This document shows positions 1 to 5,705 of a DNA stretch of 9,066 nt, piece after piece. The DNA comes from Flavobacteriales bacterium (GTDB lineage: Bacteria > Bacteroidota > Bacteroidia > Flavobacteriales > Flavobacteriaceae), in assembly GCA_015494775.1 (NCBI GenBank), contig WGAP01000040.1, forward strand, positions 1 through 9,066, read 5' to 3'. Both the position numbers and the translations under genes were made by a program. Position 1 is the stretch's first letter; every line of letters begins with the position of its first letter. The notes beneath the pieces are model-generated. The model had not been told where the DNA came from. It saw only the letters and a program-made list of their open reading frames with translations, and made no database searches.

Positions 1-22
1 ATTTTGGTGAAAAAGATTTTTT

Positions 23-49
23 ATTCGCTTCGCGAATTTTGGATTTTTT
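23..49 (+). terminator. Possible rho-independent terminator of a gene left of the window
   Basis: A perfect 6-bp stem (ATTCGC at 23-28, GCGAAT at 32-37) closes a TTC triloop. It is followed on the plus strand by TTTTGGATTTTTT. The T-rich tail on one side only suggests termination of a plus-strand transcript entering from the left. The stem has just three G-C pairs and the T-run is interrupted by GGA, so this could be chance in AT-rich DNA. Confidence 0.35.
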
Positions 50-147
50 CCCCTTCGTGGGGGTCTCCTGTCCCCGGCGAACAGTTATAAATCGGCGTTC
101 GATTGTTTGGTGTTCATTATTCGCGGGCGGCTTGTCGCATGGGAAAA

Positions 148-200
148 GGCCGGCGGCTGAGTGCTGCGAACGTAGTGAGCAGTGTATCGAAGCCCCGGCC
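148..200 (+). repeat. REP-like palindromic unit A
   Basis: This unit folds on itself. The outer arms 148-158 and 191-200 pair over 10 bp with C154 bulged. An asymmetric internal loop follows (GAGTG at 159-163 against TGTATCGA at 183-190). Inside it a 19-nt core (164-182) has two 8-nt arms around a GTA triloop; its arms pair except for two adjacent G-A/A-G oppositions (168/178 and 169/177). The flanks GCTGAGTG (156-163) and TGTATCGAAGC (183-193) recur exactly, on the other strand, in unit B. I call it REP-like because of its size, palindromy and inverted pairing with a second unit. No REP-associated transposase is visible in the window. Confidence 0.75.
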
Positions 201-209
201 GGTCAACAC

Positions 210-255
210 GGTCGCTTCGATACAATTTTTGCTACGCAAAAATCACTCAGCGACC
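210..255 (-). repeat. REP-like palindromic unit B, inverted partner of unit A
   Basis: On the minus strand this unit reads GCTGAGTG (complement of 244-251), a 19-nt core (complement of 225-243), then TGTATCGAAGC (complement of 214-224). That is the same flank-core-flank layout as unit A. Its outer arms are GGTCGCT (210-216) and AGCGACC (249-255), a perfect 7-bp stem. The core is a perfect 8-bp hairpin (ATTTTTGC/GCAAAAAT) with a TAC triloop, GTA on the minus strand. The core sequence differs from that of unit A but keeps the fold. Only nine bases (201-209) separate the two units, so together they look like a BIME-type pair. Confidence 0.75.
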
Positions 256-261
256 TACATC

Positions 262-431
262 GCGCCAGGGATGGGAGCGGTATGAGCCGCCGGCGGTGCC
301 GATGGTTTTCCGTCCGGCGGAGGCGCCCGGAGGAAGCCCCACGCACGGGCGGGCGCGGGCGCGCGGCACGCGCGCCCGCGCAAAACCACGGCATCCGCCA
401 AGGCGAATATAAGCGGACAGCCCGACGGCGC
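262..431 (+). ncRNA. GC-rich, highly structured intergenic element, possible Bacteroidota structured RNA
   Basis: A closing stem pairs 262-266 with 427-431, and GGG 268-270 can pair with CCC 421-423. Inside it the two strands carry related sequences, GGGATGGGAGCGG (268-280) and AGCGGACAGCCC (412-423), like two sides of a conserved internal loop. A long arm follows: 292-309 with 382-399, 17 bp with two single-base bulges. Three hairpins sit within it: 313-317/327-331, 336-339/347-350, and a perfect 13-bp all-GC stem 353-365/369-381 with a GCA triloop. From memory this resembles abundant Flavobacteriia intergenic elements and perhaps the Flavo-1 RNA motif, but I cannot verify that. Strand follows the GGGAT...AGCGGACAGCCC reading. 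It runs towards the 3' end of the phosphatidyltransferase gene, so it is not that gene's leader. It could equally be a DNA-level repeat. Confidence 0.5.
353..381. repeat. Perfect 13-bp all-GC inverted repeat
   Basis: The arms 353-365 and 369-381 are exact reverse complements made only of G and C, around the triloop GCA. No T-run follows on either side (AAAACC lies to the right, GGGCGGG to the left), so it is not a typical terminator. It forms the tip of the larger foldable element at 262-431. Confidence 0.85.
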
Positions 432-504
432 CGCGTGAGCATGTCGCCGGGCGAGCCGAAGGCGATGAACGGCGGCCCATGCGAACGTGAGCGCCGGGGC
501 GCCC
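412..504 (+). repeat. Left copy of a GC-rich dispersed repeat
   Basis: Positions 412-439 match the complement of 9030-9058 with a single one-base length difference. Positions 482-503 match the complement of 8936-8957 at 18 of 22 bases. The stretch between these ends varies in length and sequence between the copies (42 nt here, 72 nt on the right). Both copies end in GCGCC, one more C here, followed by TAAA and an A-rich run. The stretch contains its own pairings (439-443 with 478-482, and 445-449 with 470-474). It begins 13 bases before the phosphatidyltransferase stop codon and overlaps the 3' strand of the structured element at 262-431. Confidence 0.8.
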
Positions 505-517
505 TAAACATAAAAAA

Positions 518-1099
518 TCAAATCTGCTTACGGTAAACGTTCCGATAGAACCAAAAAAGATGATGCATATTGGAAGCGTAACTTCGCATCAGGGATTGGA
601 TGAGGATGTTTTCGGCAAAAGCCAGGGTGGTCCACCAAAAAACCACTTGGAAAAACCAAGGGTCGAAACCCTTCCAAAAAAGCCAGAACACAAATAAACT
701 TTGTAGCAAGCCTCCGATTTTCCAGGAATATAAATGTAAGCTGGAAATACGACCGAATTTGGCCATCGAAAATACATCCACGGCCAAAATGTAGGCCACA
801 ATCAGGACGGCCATTGCTTTGTAGGGACCGAAATCTTCCCATTTGAGCCAATAAATGCCGGCCAAAGTGGCCACGTAGAGCAAGGTGTCGGCGGTGGAGT
901 CGAGCTTGGCGCCCAAGGGCGTTTGCAGGCGGAAAGTGCGGGCAATCCATCCGTCGAGGGCGTCGGTGGTGGCGGCCGTTAGCCAAAGTATAAAAAAGGG
1001 CTTTTCGCGATGCGCAACCGCCAAATATATCAACAGGGGAACGCTGAGAATGCGCAGGATGCTCAGTAAATTGGGTATATTCCAGGGGGATTTTTTCAT
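518..1099 (-). CDS. CDP-alcohol phosphatidyltransferase family membrane protein
   Basis: This is a 193-residue integral membrane enzyme of phospholipid synthesis that transfers a phosphatidyl group from a CDP-lipid to an alcohol. The family signature D-x2-D-G-x2-A-R-x8-G-x3-D-x3-D is complete: D46, D49, G50, A53, R54, G63, D67, D71. These aspartates bind the catalytic metal ions and CDP. About six hydrophobic segments are visible (near residues 9-28, 34-45, 72-88, 94-113, 130-150 and 158-176). The N-terminus (NIPNLLSILRI) resembles phosphatidylglycerophosphate synthase PgsA, but the LDSTAD stretch differs from the usual PgsA form, so the acceptor alcohol is unsettled. The start at 1099 is chosen because it opens with the family's usual N-terminus and overlaps the upstream stop codon as ATGA. 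The reading frame stays open to 1285, but that part is antisense-like sequence inside the upstream gene. It is the last gene of the block. Confidence 0.88.
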   Translation of the reverse strand: MKKSPWNIPNLLSILRILSVPLLIYLAVAHREKPFFILWLTAATTDALDGWIARTFRLQTPLGAKLDSTADTLLYVATLAGIYWLKWEDFGPYKAMAVLIVAYILAVDVFSMAKFGRISSLHLYSWKIGGLLQSLFVFWLFWKGFDPWFFQVVFWWTTLAFAENILIQSLMRSYASNMHHLFWFYRNVYRKQI

Positions 1100-1386
1100 A
1101 ATAACTTTAAGCCGGTTACCAATGGACGTCCCAAATACCGGTTGAGGTTTTCGATGATTTGTTCGCGCCCGCGCATCAGTTCTTCGCGAAGCGAAGCCGA
1201 GGAGAGTTTTACTTGCAGTTCGCCGTCCTTGAAGCGAATGTCGAGCGTGTAGTTGGCAATATTTTCGCCGAAAAGTTCCGACCACGCGTCTTTGACCGCC
1301 TGCCCGTCGAGCTTGGGTTTGAATTTGGCATTTTTCAAAAATTCGTTGAGCAAATCCTTGATATTACGGTTGGGATCCCGGGGCAT
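1096..1386 (-). CDS. DUF721/DciA-like protein
   Basis: This 96-residue protein has the DUF721 (DciA) fold signature: W35, G40 and A44 in AWSELFGENIANYT, then a strand-rich stretch (LDIRFKDGELQVKL, 48-61) and a helix (SLREELMRGREQIIENLNRYLG, 65-86). In several bacterial phyla DciA helps load the replicative helicase DnaB where DnaC is absent. Whether this short Bacteroidota form does so is inference. Being directly downstream of recF is a recurrent arrangement for this family and supports the call. It starts 21 nt after the recF stop and its TGA overlaps the next ATG by four bases, so translation of the phosphatidyltransferase is probably coupled to it. No Shine-Dalgarno sequence is visible, as is usual in the phylum. 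Confidence 0.8.
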   Translation of the reverse strand: MPRDPNRNIKDLLNEFLKNAKFKPKLDGQAVKDAWSELFGENIANYTLDIRFKDGELQVKLSSASLREELMRGREQIIENLNRYLGRPLVTGLKLL

Positions 1387-1407
1387 AATGCTTGGTTTTT
1401 GGCGCTT

Positions 1408-2487
1408 TTAAAGTTCGTAAATTCCCGCTTGCCGGTCAAGGGCTTCGAGCAGGAGCGACACGCGTTCGGGGTGGGTGTCGGTGATAAAAACCTGACCGAA
1501 GGGGCGGTGTTTGACGTAATCCAAAATACGGTGCACGCGTTGGGGGTCCAATTTGTCAAAAATATCATCGAACAGGAGAATGGGCGCATCGTTTTTGCGC
1601 GAAAAGAGCATATCGGCTTCGGCCAAACGGAGGGCAACAAGGAAAGATTTTTGCTGACCCTGGCTGCCGAATTTTTTGATGGGATGGCCGTTGAGCGTAA
1701 ACATCAAATCATCGCGATGGACGCCGTCGGAGGTGTATTGGAGCAAGCGGTCGCGTTCGATGTTTTTGTGCAAAAGTTCGCGGGCGTCGGTAAGGTTCAA
1801 GGCAGAACGGTAGGTGAGTCCCGGCTGCTCGCCGGTGCCGGCAATGTGCTTGTATTTTTCGGCCAAAAGCGGGGCCAGGGATTGGACAAACTGTTGGCGT
1901 TTGGCGTGAATTACCGCAGCATAGCGGGCCAGGGATTCGTCGTAGGTTTCCAGGCGGGTGGCGTCGAAGGTGCCGTTGGCCGCAAAGTATTTGAGCAAGC
2001 TGTTGCGCTGTTGGAGCGTGCGGGTGTAACGTATCAGGTTGTTGAGGTAATCCTTGTCGTATTGGGCAATGAGCCGGTCGGCAAAACGGCGGCGGGTTTC
2101 ACCGCTTTCGCTAATCAGGTCGCGGTCGTAGGGCGAAATCATCACCACGGGAATAAGCCCGATATGGTCGCTGAGCCGGGTGTATTCCTTGCCGTTGACC
2201 GCCAGGGATTTTTTCTCGCCTTCGCGGTATTTGAGCAGGACTTCGTAGGTGTCGTTGTCGCGTTGGAATACGGCCTTGATGCTGTAAAAATTTTCGCCGT
2301 GGCGGATCAATTGGCGGTTGGTCAGTCCGAAATAGGATTTGCCCATAGCCAGGGCATAGACGGCATCCAAAAGATTGGTTTTCCCCACACCGTTGTTGCC
2401 CGTAAAGGCATTGACCTGCGGGTGGAATTGGGCTTCGAAATGTTCGAAGTTTTTAAAATTATTCAGTATCAGTTTGTGTAGCTTCAC
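1408..2487 (-). CDS. recF: DNA replication and repair protein RecF
   Basis: This is a 359-residue SMC-like ATPase that binds gapped DNA and, with RecO and RecR, helps load RecA. From the GTG start at 2487 the Walker A motif GNNGVGKT lies at 30-37, RRRFADRL near 132-139, the DGVHRDDL stretch near 254-260, the ABC signature FGSQGQQKS at 273-281, and Walker B with its acidic residues (LLFDDIFDKLD) at 304-314. Length and motif order are normal for RecF. The start is a choice. GTG at 2487 gives the typical N-terminus (KLHKLILNNFKNF) right at residue 2 and overlaps the upstream gene by 29 bases. An in-frame ATG at 2532 would add 15 residues unlike the family and overlap by 74 bases. There is no dnaN or gyrB next to it. 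Confidence 0.95.
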   Translation of the reverse strand: MKLHKLILNNFKNFEHFEAQFHPQVNAFTGNNGVGKTNLLDAVYALAMGKSYFGLTNRQLIRHGENFYSIKAVFQRDNDTYEVLLKYREGEKKSLAVNGKEYTRLSDHIGLIPVVMISPYDRDLISESGETRRRFADRLIAQYDKDYLNNLIRYTRTLQQRNSLLKYFAANGTFDATRLETYDESLARYAAVIHAKRQQFVQSLAPLLAEKYKHIAGTGEQPGLTYRSALNLTDARELLHKNIERDRLLQYTSDGVHRDDLMFTLNGHPIKKFGSQGQQKSFLVALRLAEADMLFSRKNDAPILLFDDIFDKLDPQRVHRILDYVKHRPFGQVFITDTHPERVSLLLEALDRQAGIYEL

Positions 2488-3097
2488 GTTTGAGGTAATC
2501 GCGGCGGGTAAATTTAATAAAATATAATCCAAGCGGAATAAACAACAGGAGCAAGATAAATGAAATCAGCGTGATGGGCGGCATGCCGCCGTGCCATTTT
2601 TCGGGATGTGCCCAATTTTCGTAGCCCAAAAAGTAAACGTGTCCAAGCAAGGCCAAATAATAAATACACGTAATACAGCCGAATATTTTGGGATTTACAC
2701 CGGATTTCTTTTTTTGTTTGAAATAATAATATATAACGAGAAGCACAAAAAACGCTACAATTCCGGTGGTAACCGCCATTTTGAAATCGAAACAAATGCG
2801 ACCGTCGGGTTTGTGAAAATGACGGTAATATTTTCCGGGCAAAAGAATGAGGGACAAAATAAAATGGGCCAAAGTAAAATAGAAGGCCGCATAGCCCAAA
2901 ATATCGCGGCGGAGTTTGCGATAGGCCACCGGCAAATAAGCCGTAAACATAATGCCGATAACCGAAAAGGCAAAAGCTTTGTTCAGGATAAATAAAAAAT
3001 CCGCGGCGGCGTAGGGGCCGAAACTCACATAACGCAACCAAGCATACAGGAAAAATCCGAGGAAAATACCGATGGCAATGGGTAATTCTTTTTTCAT
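2459..3097 (-). CDS. Six-helix membrane protein, ferric-reductase-like
   Basis: This 212-residue protein is almost entirely hydrophobic helices, near residues 6-27, 33-54, 66-86, 106-126, 138-158 and 173-195, with a basic tail (FTRRDYLKR). The stretch RKLRRDILGYAAFYFTLAHFI (60-80) looks like the R-x2-LG...H helix of ferric-reductase-like transmembrane domains (the MsrQ/YedZ group). A second histidine lies in a membrane segment (H153, LALLGHVYFLG), and H78 and H153 could be heme ligands. I see no FAD or NAD(P)H domain, so if it carries electrons it needs a partner protein that is not in this window. The ATG at 3097 gives a clean membrane start ten bases after the oxyR stop; an upstream in-frame ATG at 3160 would sit inside oxyR. 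The family call is tentative and the function is unknown. Confidence 0.75.
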   Translation of the reverse strand: MKKELPIAIGIFLGFFLYAWLRYVSFGPYAAADFLFILNKAFAFSVIGIMFTAYLPVAYRKLRRDILGYAAFYFTLAHFILSLILLPGKYYRHFHKPDGRICFDFKMAVTTGIVAFFVLLVIYYYFKQKKKSGVNPKIFGCITCIYYLALLGHVYFLGYENWAHPEKWHGGMPPITLISFILLLLFIPLGLYFIKFTRRDYLKREATQTDTE

Positions 3098-3107
3098 AGT
3101 CCCGGAT

Positions 3108-4064
3108 TTAGGATGGTTTTTGGAGATGTTTGGGAGGCAACGGGCTGATAATCCGCACATCGTAGAAGGTAATCAGGCCTTTGATAATGCCTTTGATGTG
3201 GGATTTGAGTGCATTGACCACGCCTTTTTTGTGGTTGTCGGCGTGGATAATCAAACTGATTTCGCGGGCGGGTTCGGGGTTTTCGAAGGTTTTCAAGTAT
3301 TTCTTGTCGGCTTCGCACAAATCCAGGGTTTGCAGATAGGGCAGGAGCGTCATCCCCATTCCTTCCTTACATAATTTGATGAGCGTGGTAAAATTGCCCG
3401 TATCCAAAGTGTAGGGCTGGTCTTCGGGAAGTTCGGAGGTGCAAATGTTGAGGATGTTGTCGCGGAAACAATGACCTTCTTCGAGGAGGAGAATATCTTC
3501 CACATCCAAGTCGTAGTCGTGGAGTTTTTCCTTGCCGTAGAGCCGGTGTCCTTCGGGAATAAAACCCACAAAGGGTTCGTTATAAAGCGGCATTTCGATA
3601 ATGTCGTCTTCTTCGAGCGGTGTGGCGGCAATACCGGCATCCAATTCGTTATTGCGCAATCCGTCGATGATTTGTTGGGTGGTCAATTCCCGTATATGCA
3701 GGCGGACTTGCGGATATTTTTTGAGAAAGTCCTTCAAAAAAATCGGAAGGAGCGTGCCTATGACAGTGGGAATAATGCCCAATTGGAATTCGCCGCCGAT
3801 AAAACCTTTTTCGTGCTTGACCAGTTCGATGATTTTTTCGTTTTCGTTGATAATAATGCGGGCCTGATCGATAATTTTTTGACCCACGGGCGTGATACGC
3901 ATGGGCGTGGAACTGCGGTCGAAAATGCGCACGCCCAATTCTTCTTCCAAATTTTTGATTTGCATACTCAACGTGGGTTGGGTTACGTTGAGCGCTTTGG
4001 CGGCCCGTGAAAAATTCTGATGTTTGGCTACGGCCAACAGGTATTTGAGTTGTGCAATGGTCAT
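3108..4064 (-). CDS. oxyR: OxyR-type LysR family peroxide sensor
   Basis: This 318-residue LysR-type transcriptional regulator has an N-terminal winged helix-turn-helix (residues 1-60; FSRAAKALNVTQPTLSMQIKNLE at 18-40) and a periplasmic-binding-protein-like sensor domain from about 90 to 300. The redox pair of OxyR is intact in GHCFRDNILNIC: the cysteines fall at residues 199 and 208, the same spacing and numbering as in E. coli OxyR, where peroxide drives a disulfide that switches the protein. H198 and R201 also match the E. coli motif HCLRD. The tail after about residue 300 (SPLPPKHLQKPS) is short and polar. Usual targets (katG, ahpCF, dps) are not in the window. It starts 21 nt after the protease stop and is followed after 10 nt by the membrane protein, so it seems cotranscribed rather than divergently read from a target. 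Confidence 0.93.
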   Translation of the reverse strand: MTIAQLKYLLAVAKHQNFSRAAKALNVTQPTLSMQIKNLEEELGVRIFDRSSTPMRITPVGQKIIDQARIIINENEKIIELVKHEKGFIGGEFQLGIIPTVIGTLLPIFLKDFLKKYPQVRLHIRELTTQQIIDGLRNNELDAGIAATPLEEDDIIEMPLYNEPFVGFIPEGHRLYGKEKLHDYDLDVEDILLLEEGHCFRDNILNICTSELPEDQPYTLDTGNFTTLIKLCKEGMGMTLLPYLQTLDLCEADKKYLKTFENPEPAREISLIIHADNHKKGVVNALKSHIKGIIKGLITFYDVRIISPLPPKHLQKPS

Positions 4065-4085
4065 ACGGCTAAGGTTTTGTTTCCA

Positions 4086-5705
4086 TCAACGGGCTTTGCG
4101 AATAATTTTGAACCAAACAAATTTCGTATTTTTTTCAATTCCAAGCCAATAGACTCCGGGCGATAAATGTTCCAAGTTAATTTCACGATAAGCTGTTCCT
4201 TGATGTGATAATTTTCCAAGCAAATTATATACCAAATACCGCACGGGTGTCAAATTGTTTTTCAAATAAATTTTTTCTTCGAACGGATTGGGATAAATTT
4301 TGATGTTCGACAAATTTTCCGAGCGCGATGCCAGGTTTTGATACAAACGGCCGAAATCGGGAATGCCGTATCCGTAAAGCGTGTCGGGTTGGTTAAACCT
4401 GTCGGACACTTCCAGGATGCGCTGTTTCATGGAGGCGGGGTCGAGTAGGGGAAATCCCTGCACCACATCGGCCACCAGTCCGGTAATGACCGGTGCCGCC
4501 AAGGAAGTTCCGCTGGGATGGTAAAATTGTCCGTTAAAATAAGTTTTTACTTGTTTGCCCCAAGACATAATATCCGGTTTGATGCGTCCCACGGCATCCG
4601 GCCCCATGCTGCTAAACGATGTGCGAACACCGTCGGCATCCACTGCCCCCACTCCGAGGACTTCGGGCGCGTCGGCCGGAAAATCGATTTTTTGCCAAGC
4701 ATCATTGCCCGAATTTCCCGCGGCAATCACCACGTGAATCCCTTTGTGCGCAGCCATACTTGCCGCACGGCTAACAAAGGCAAGGTTCCGGCCCAACTGG
4801 TCGCGGGTATGATTGTAGGCGGAATTATCAAAATCGATATAACCCAGCGATGAATTAATCACATCCGCACCCACCGAATCGGCACGTTCGGCTGCCATGG
4901 CCCACCAACTTTCTTCGACGGGCATTTCCTGATACACGTCTTCGGAAATATAGAGGCAATAGTCGGCATCGGGCGCCGTGCCTATCAATTCACCGTCGAT
5001 CCATCCGCCTATGACCGACCATACGGCCGTTCCATGCCAGTGGCGTGTGTAAACAAAAGACGTATCATCGGGAAAATTGTAAGTGTCCACCACACCATTG
5101 CGGGCATAAATATGTTGCAAGGCCGCCGAGGTGTCGGCTTGTGGAAATCCGGCATCGATCACGGCAATCAATACGCCGGAGCCCGTAAGACCCGAATCCT
5201 GCAAAATCCGGGCGTTGTGCAGGTGGTAGGCCGTGGTGTCGTCGCCGTAATCATAGGAGGCGGGGCGGCCCAGGTATATTTTTTTCCATTTGTCGGGCAA
5301 AGGAGCCGGGCGATGCGCCACGGGAATGGAGCGGTCAGCAAACACCACCGAGTCCACAAACGACCAGTGGGCCAGGTTTTCCAAATCGGCCCTTGCGCCT
5401 TGCACATGAACCGAGTTGAACCATTTGGAATAAGCCAGCACCTGAACGCCCGGTGTGTGGCGCAAGCTGTCCAAATAGGGCCGGTAAACCGGCACATCGG
5501 TAATGTCCAAACCTACACCATAACGCGCGCGGCGGTCCAAAGCCCTTTGGGAAAGCATTTGCAAAGGATGATTCAAGTAAAAACTCGAATCGGGCTTGTC
5601 ATGCAAATAAACCCGGGCATCCTGCGTGCTTTGGGCCGACAACAGAAACGCTTGGCCCGTCAATAGCCAAACCCAAAGGATGATTTTGGCCGCGGAATTA
5701 TTCAT
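4086..5705 (-). CDS. Secreted S8 (subtilisin-like) serine protease with T9SS sorting domain
   Basis: This is a 539-residue extracellular protease. Residues 1-25 form a signal peptide (hydrophobic core IILWVWLL, cleavage likely at SAQ/S). Residues 27-130 form the N-terminal region common in Bacteroidota subtilases (LSQRALDRRARYGVGLDITDVPV, SKWFNSVHV), probably a prodomain. The peptidase domain runs from about 165 to 455 with the complete catalytic set: D184 (AVIDAGFP), H224 (RHWHGTAV), oxyanion N331 (AAGNSGN) and S401 (SGTSLAAP). Residues 466-539 match the type IX sorting domain (IKIYPNPFEEKIYL, then LSPGVYWLGI), which directs passage through T9SS and usually release or surface anchoring. The start at 5705 overlaps the end of the acyl-CoA ligase gene by 8 bases, so it has little room for its own promoter. 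The substrate cannot be told from sequence. Confidence 0.94.
   Translation of the reverse strand: MNNSAAKIILWVWLLTGQAFLLSAQSTQDARVYLHDKPDSSFYLNHPLQMLSQRALDRRARYGVGLDITDVPVYRPYLDSLRHTPGVQVLAYSKWFNSVHVQGARADLENLAHWSFVDSVVFADRSIPVAHRPAPLPDKWKKIYLGRPASYDYGDDTTAYHLHNARILQDSGLTGSGVLIAVIDAGFPQADTSAALQHIYARNGVVDTYNFPDDTSFVYTRHWHGTAVWSVIGGWIDGELIGTAPDADYCLYISEDVYQEMPVEESWWAMAAERADSVGADVINSSLGYIDFDNSAYNHTRDQLGRNLAFVSRAASMAAHKGIHVVIAAGNSGNDAWQKIDFPADAPEVLGVGAVDADGVRTSFSSMGPDAVGRIKPDIMSWGKQVKTYFNGQFYHPSGTSLAAPVITGLVADVVQGFPLLDPASMKQRILEVSDRFNQPDTLYGYGIPDFGRLYQNLASRSENLSNIKIYPNPFEEKIYLKNNLTPVRYLVYNLLGKLSHQGTAYREINLEHLSPGVYWLGIEKNTKFVWFKIIRKAR

Noticed and set aside
148..255. CRISPR array
   Set aside because: There are only two units, in opposite orientation, with self-complementary cores rather than unique spacers, and no cas genes.
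491..502. Terminator for the phosphatidyltransferase gene at the GCGC hairpin
   Set aside because: On the minus strand the T-run lies before the hairpin, not after it, so the order is wrong for an intrinsic terminator.
39..536. Open frames on both strands in the left GC-rich region (165 aa plus, 102 aa minus, and others)
   Set aside because: They are rich in Arg, Pro and Gly, as expected from GC-rich palindromic DNA. They have no recognisable domain, overlap the repeats on both strands, and one runs into the end of the phosphatidyltransferase gene.
1159..2481. A 440-codon plus-strand open frame opposite the DciA-like gene and recF
   Set aside because: It is antisense to two well-supported genes with clear family motifs. 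Its translation shows no domain or signal, and no promoter precedes it. It is a by-product of codon usage on the other strand.
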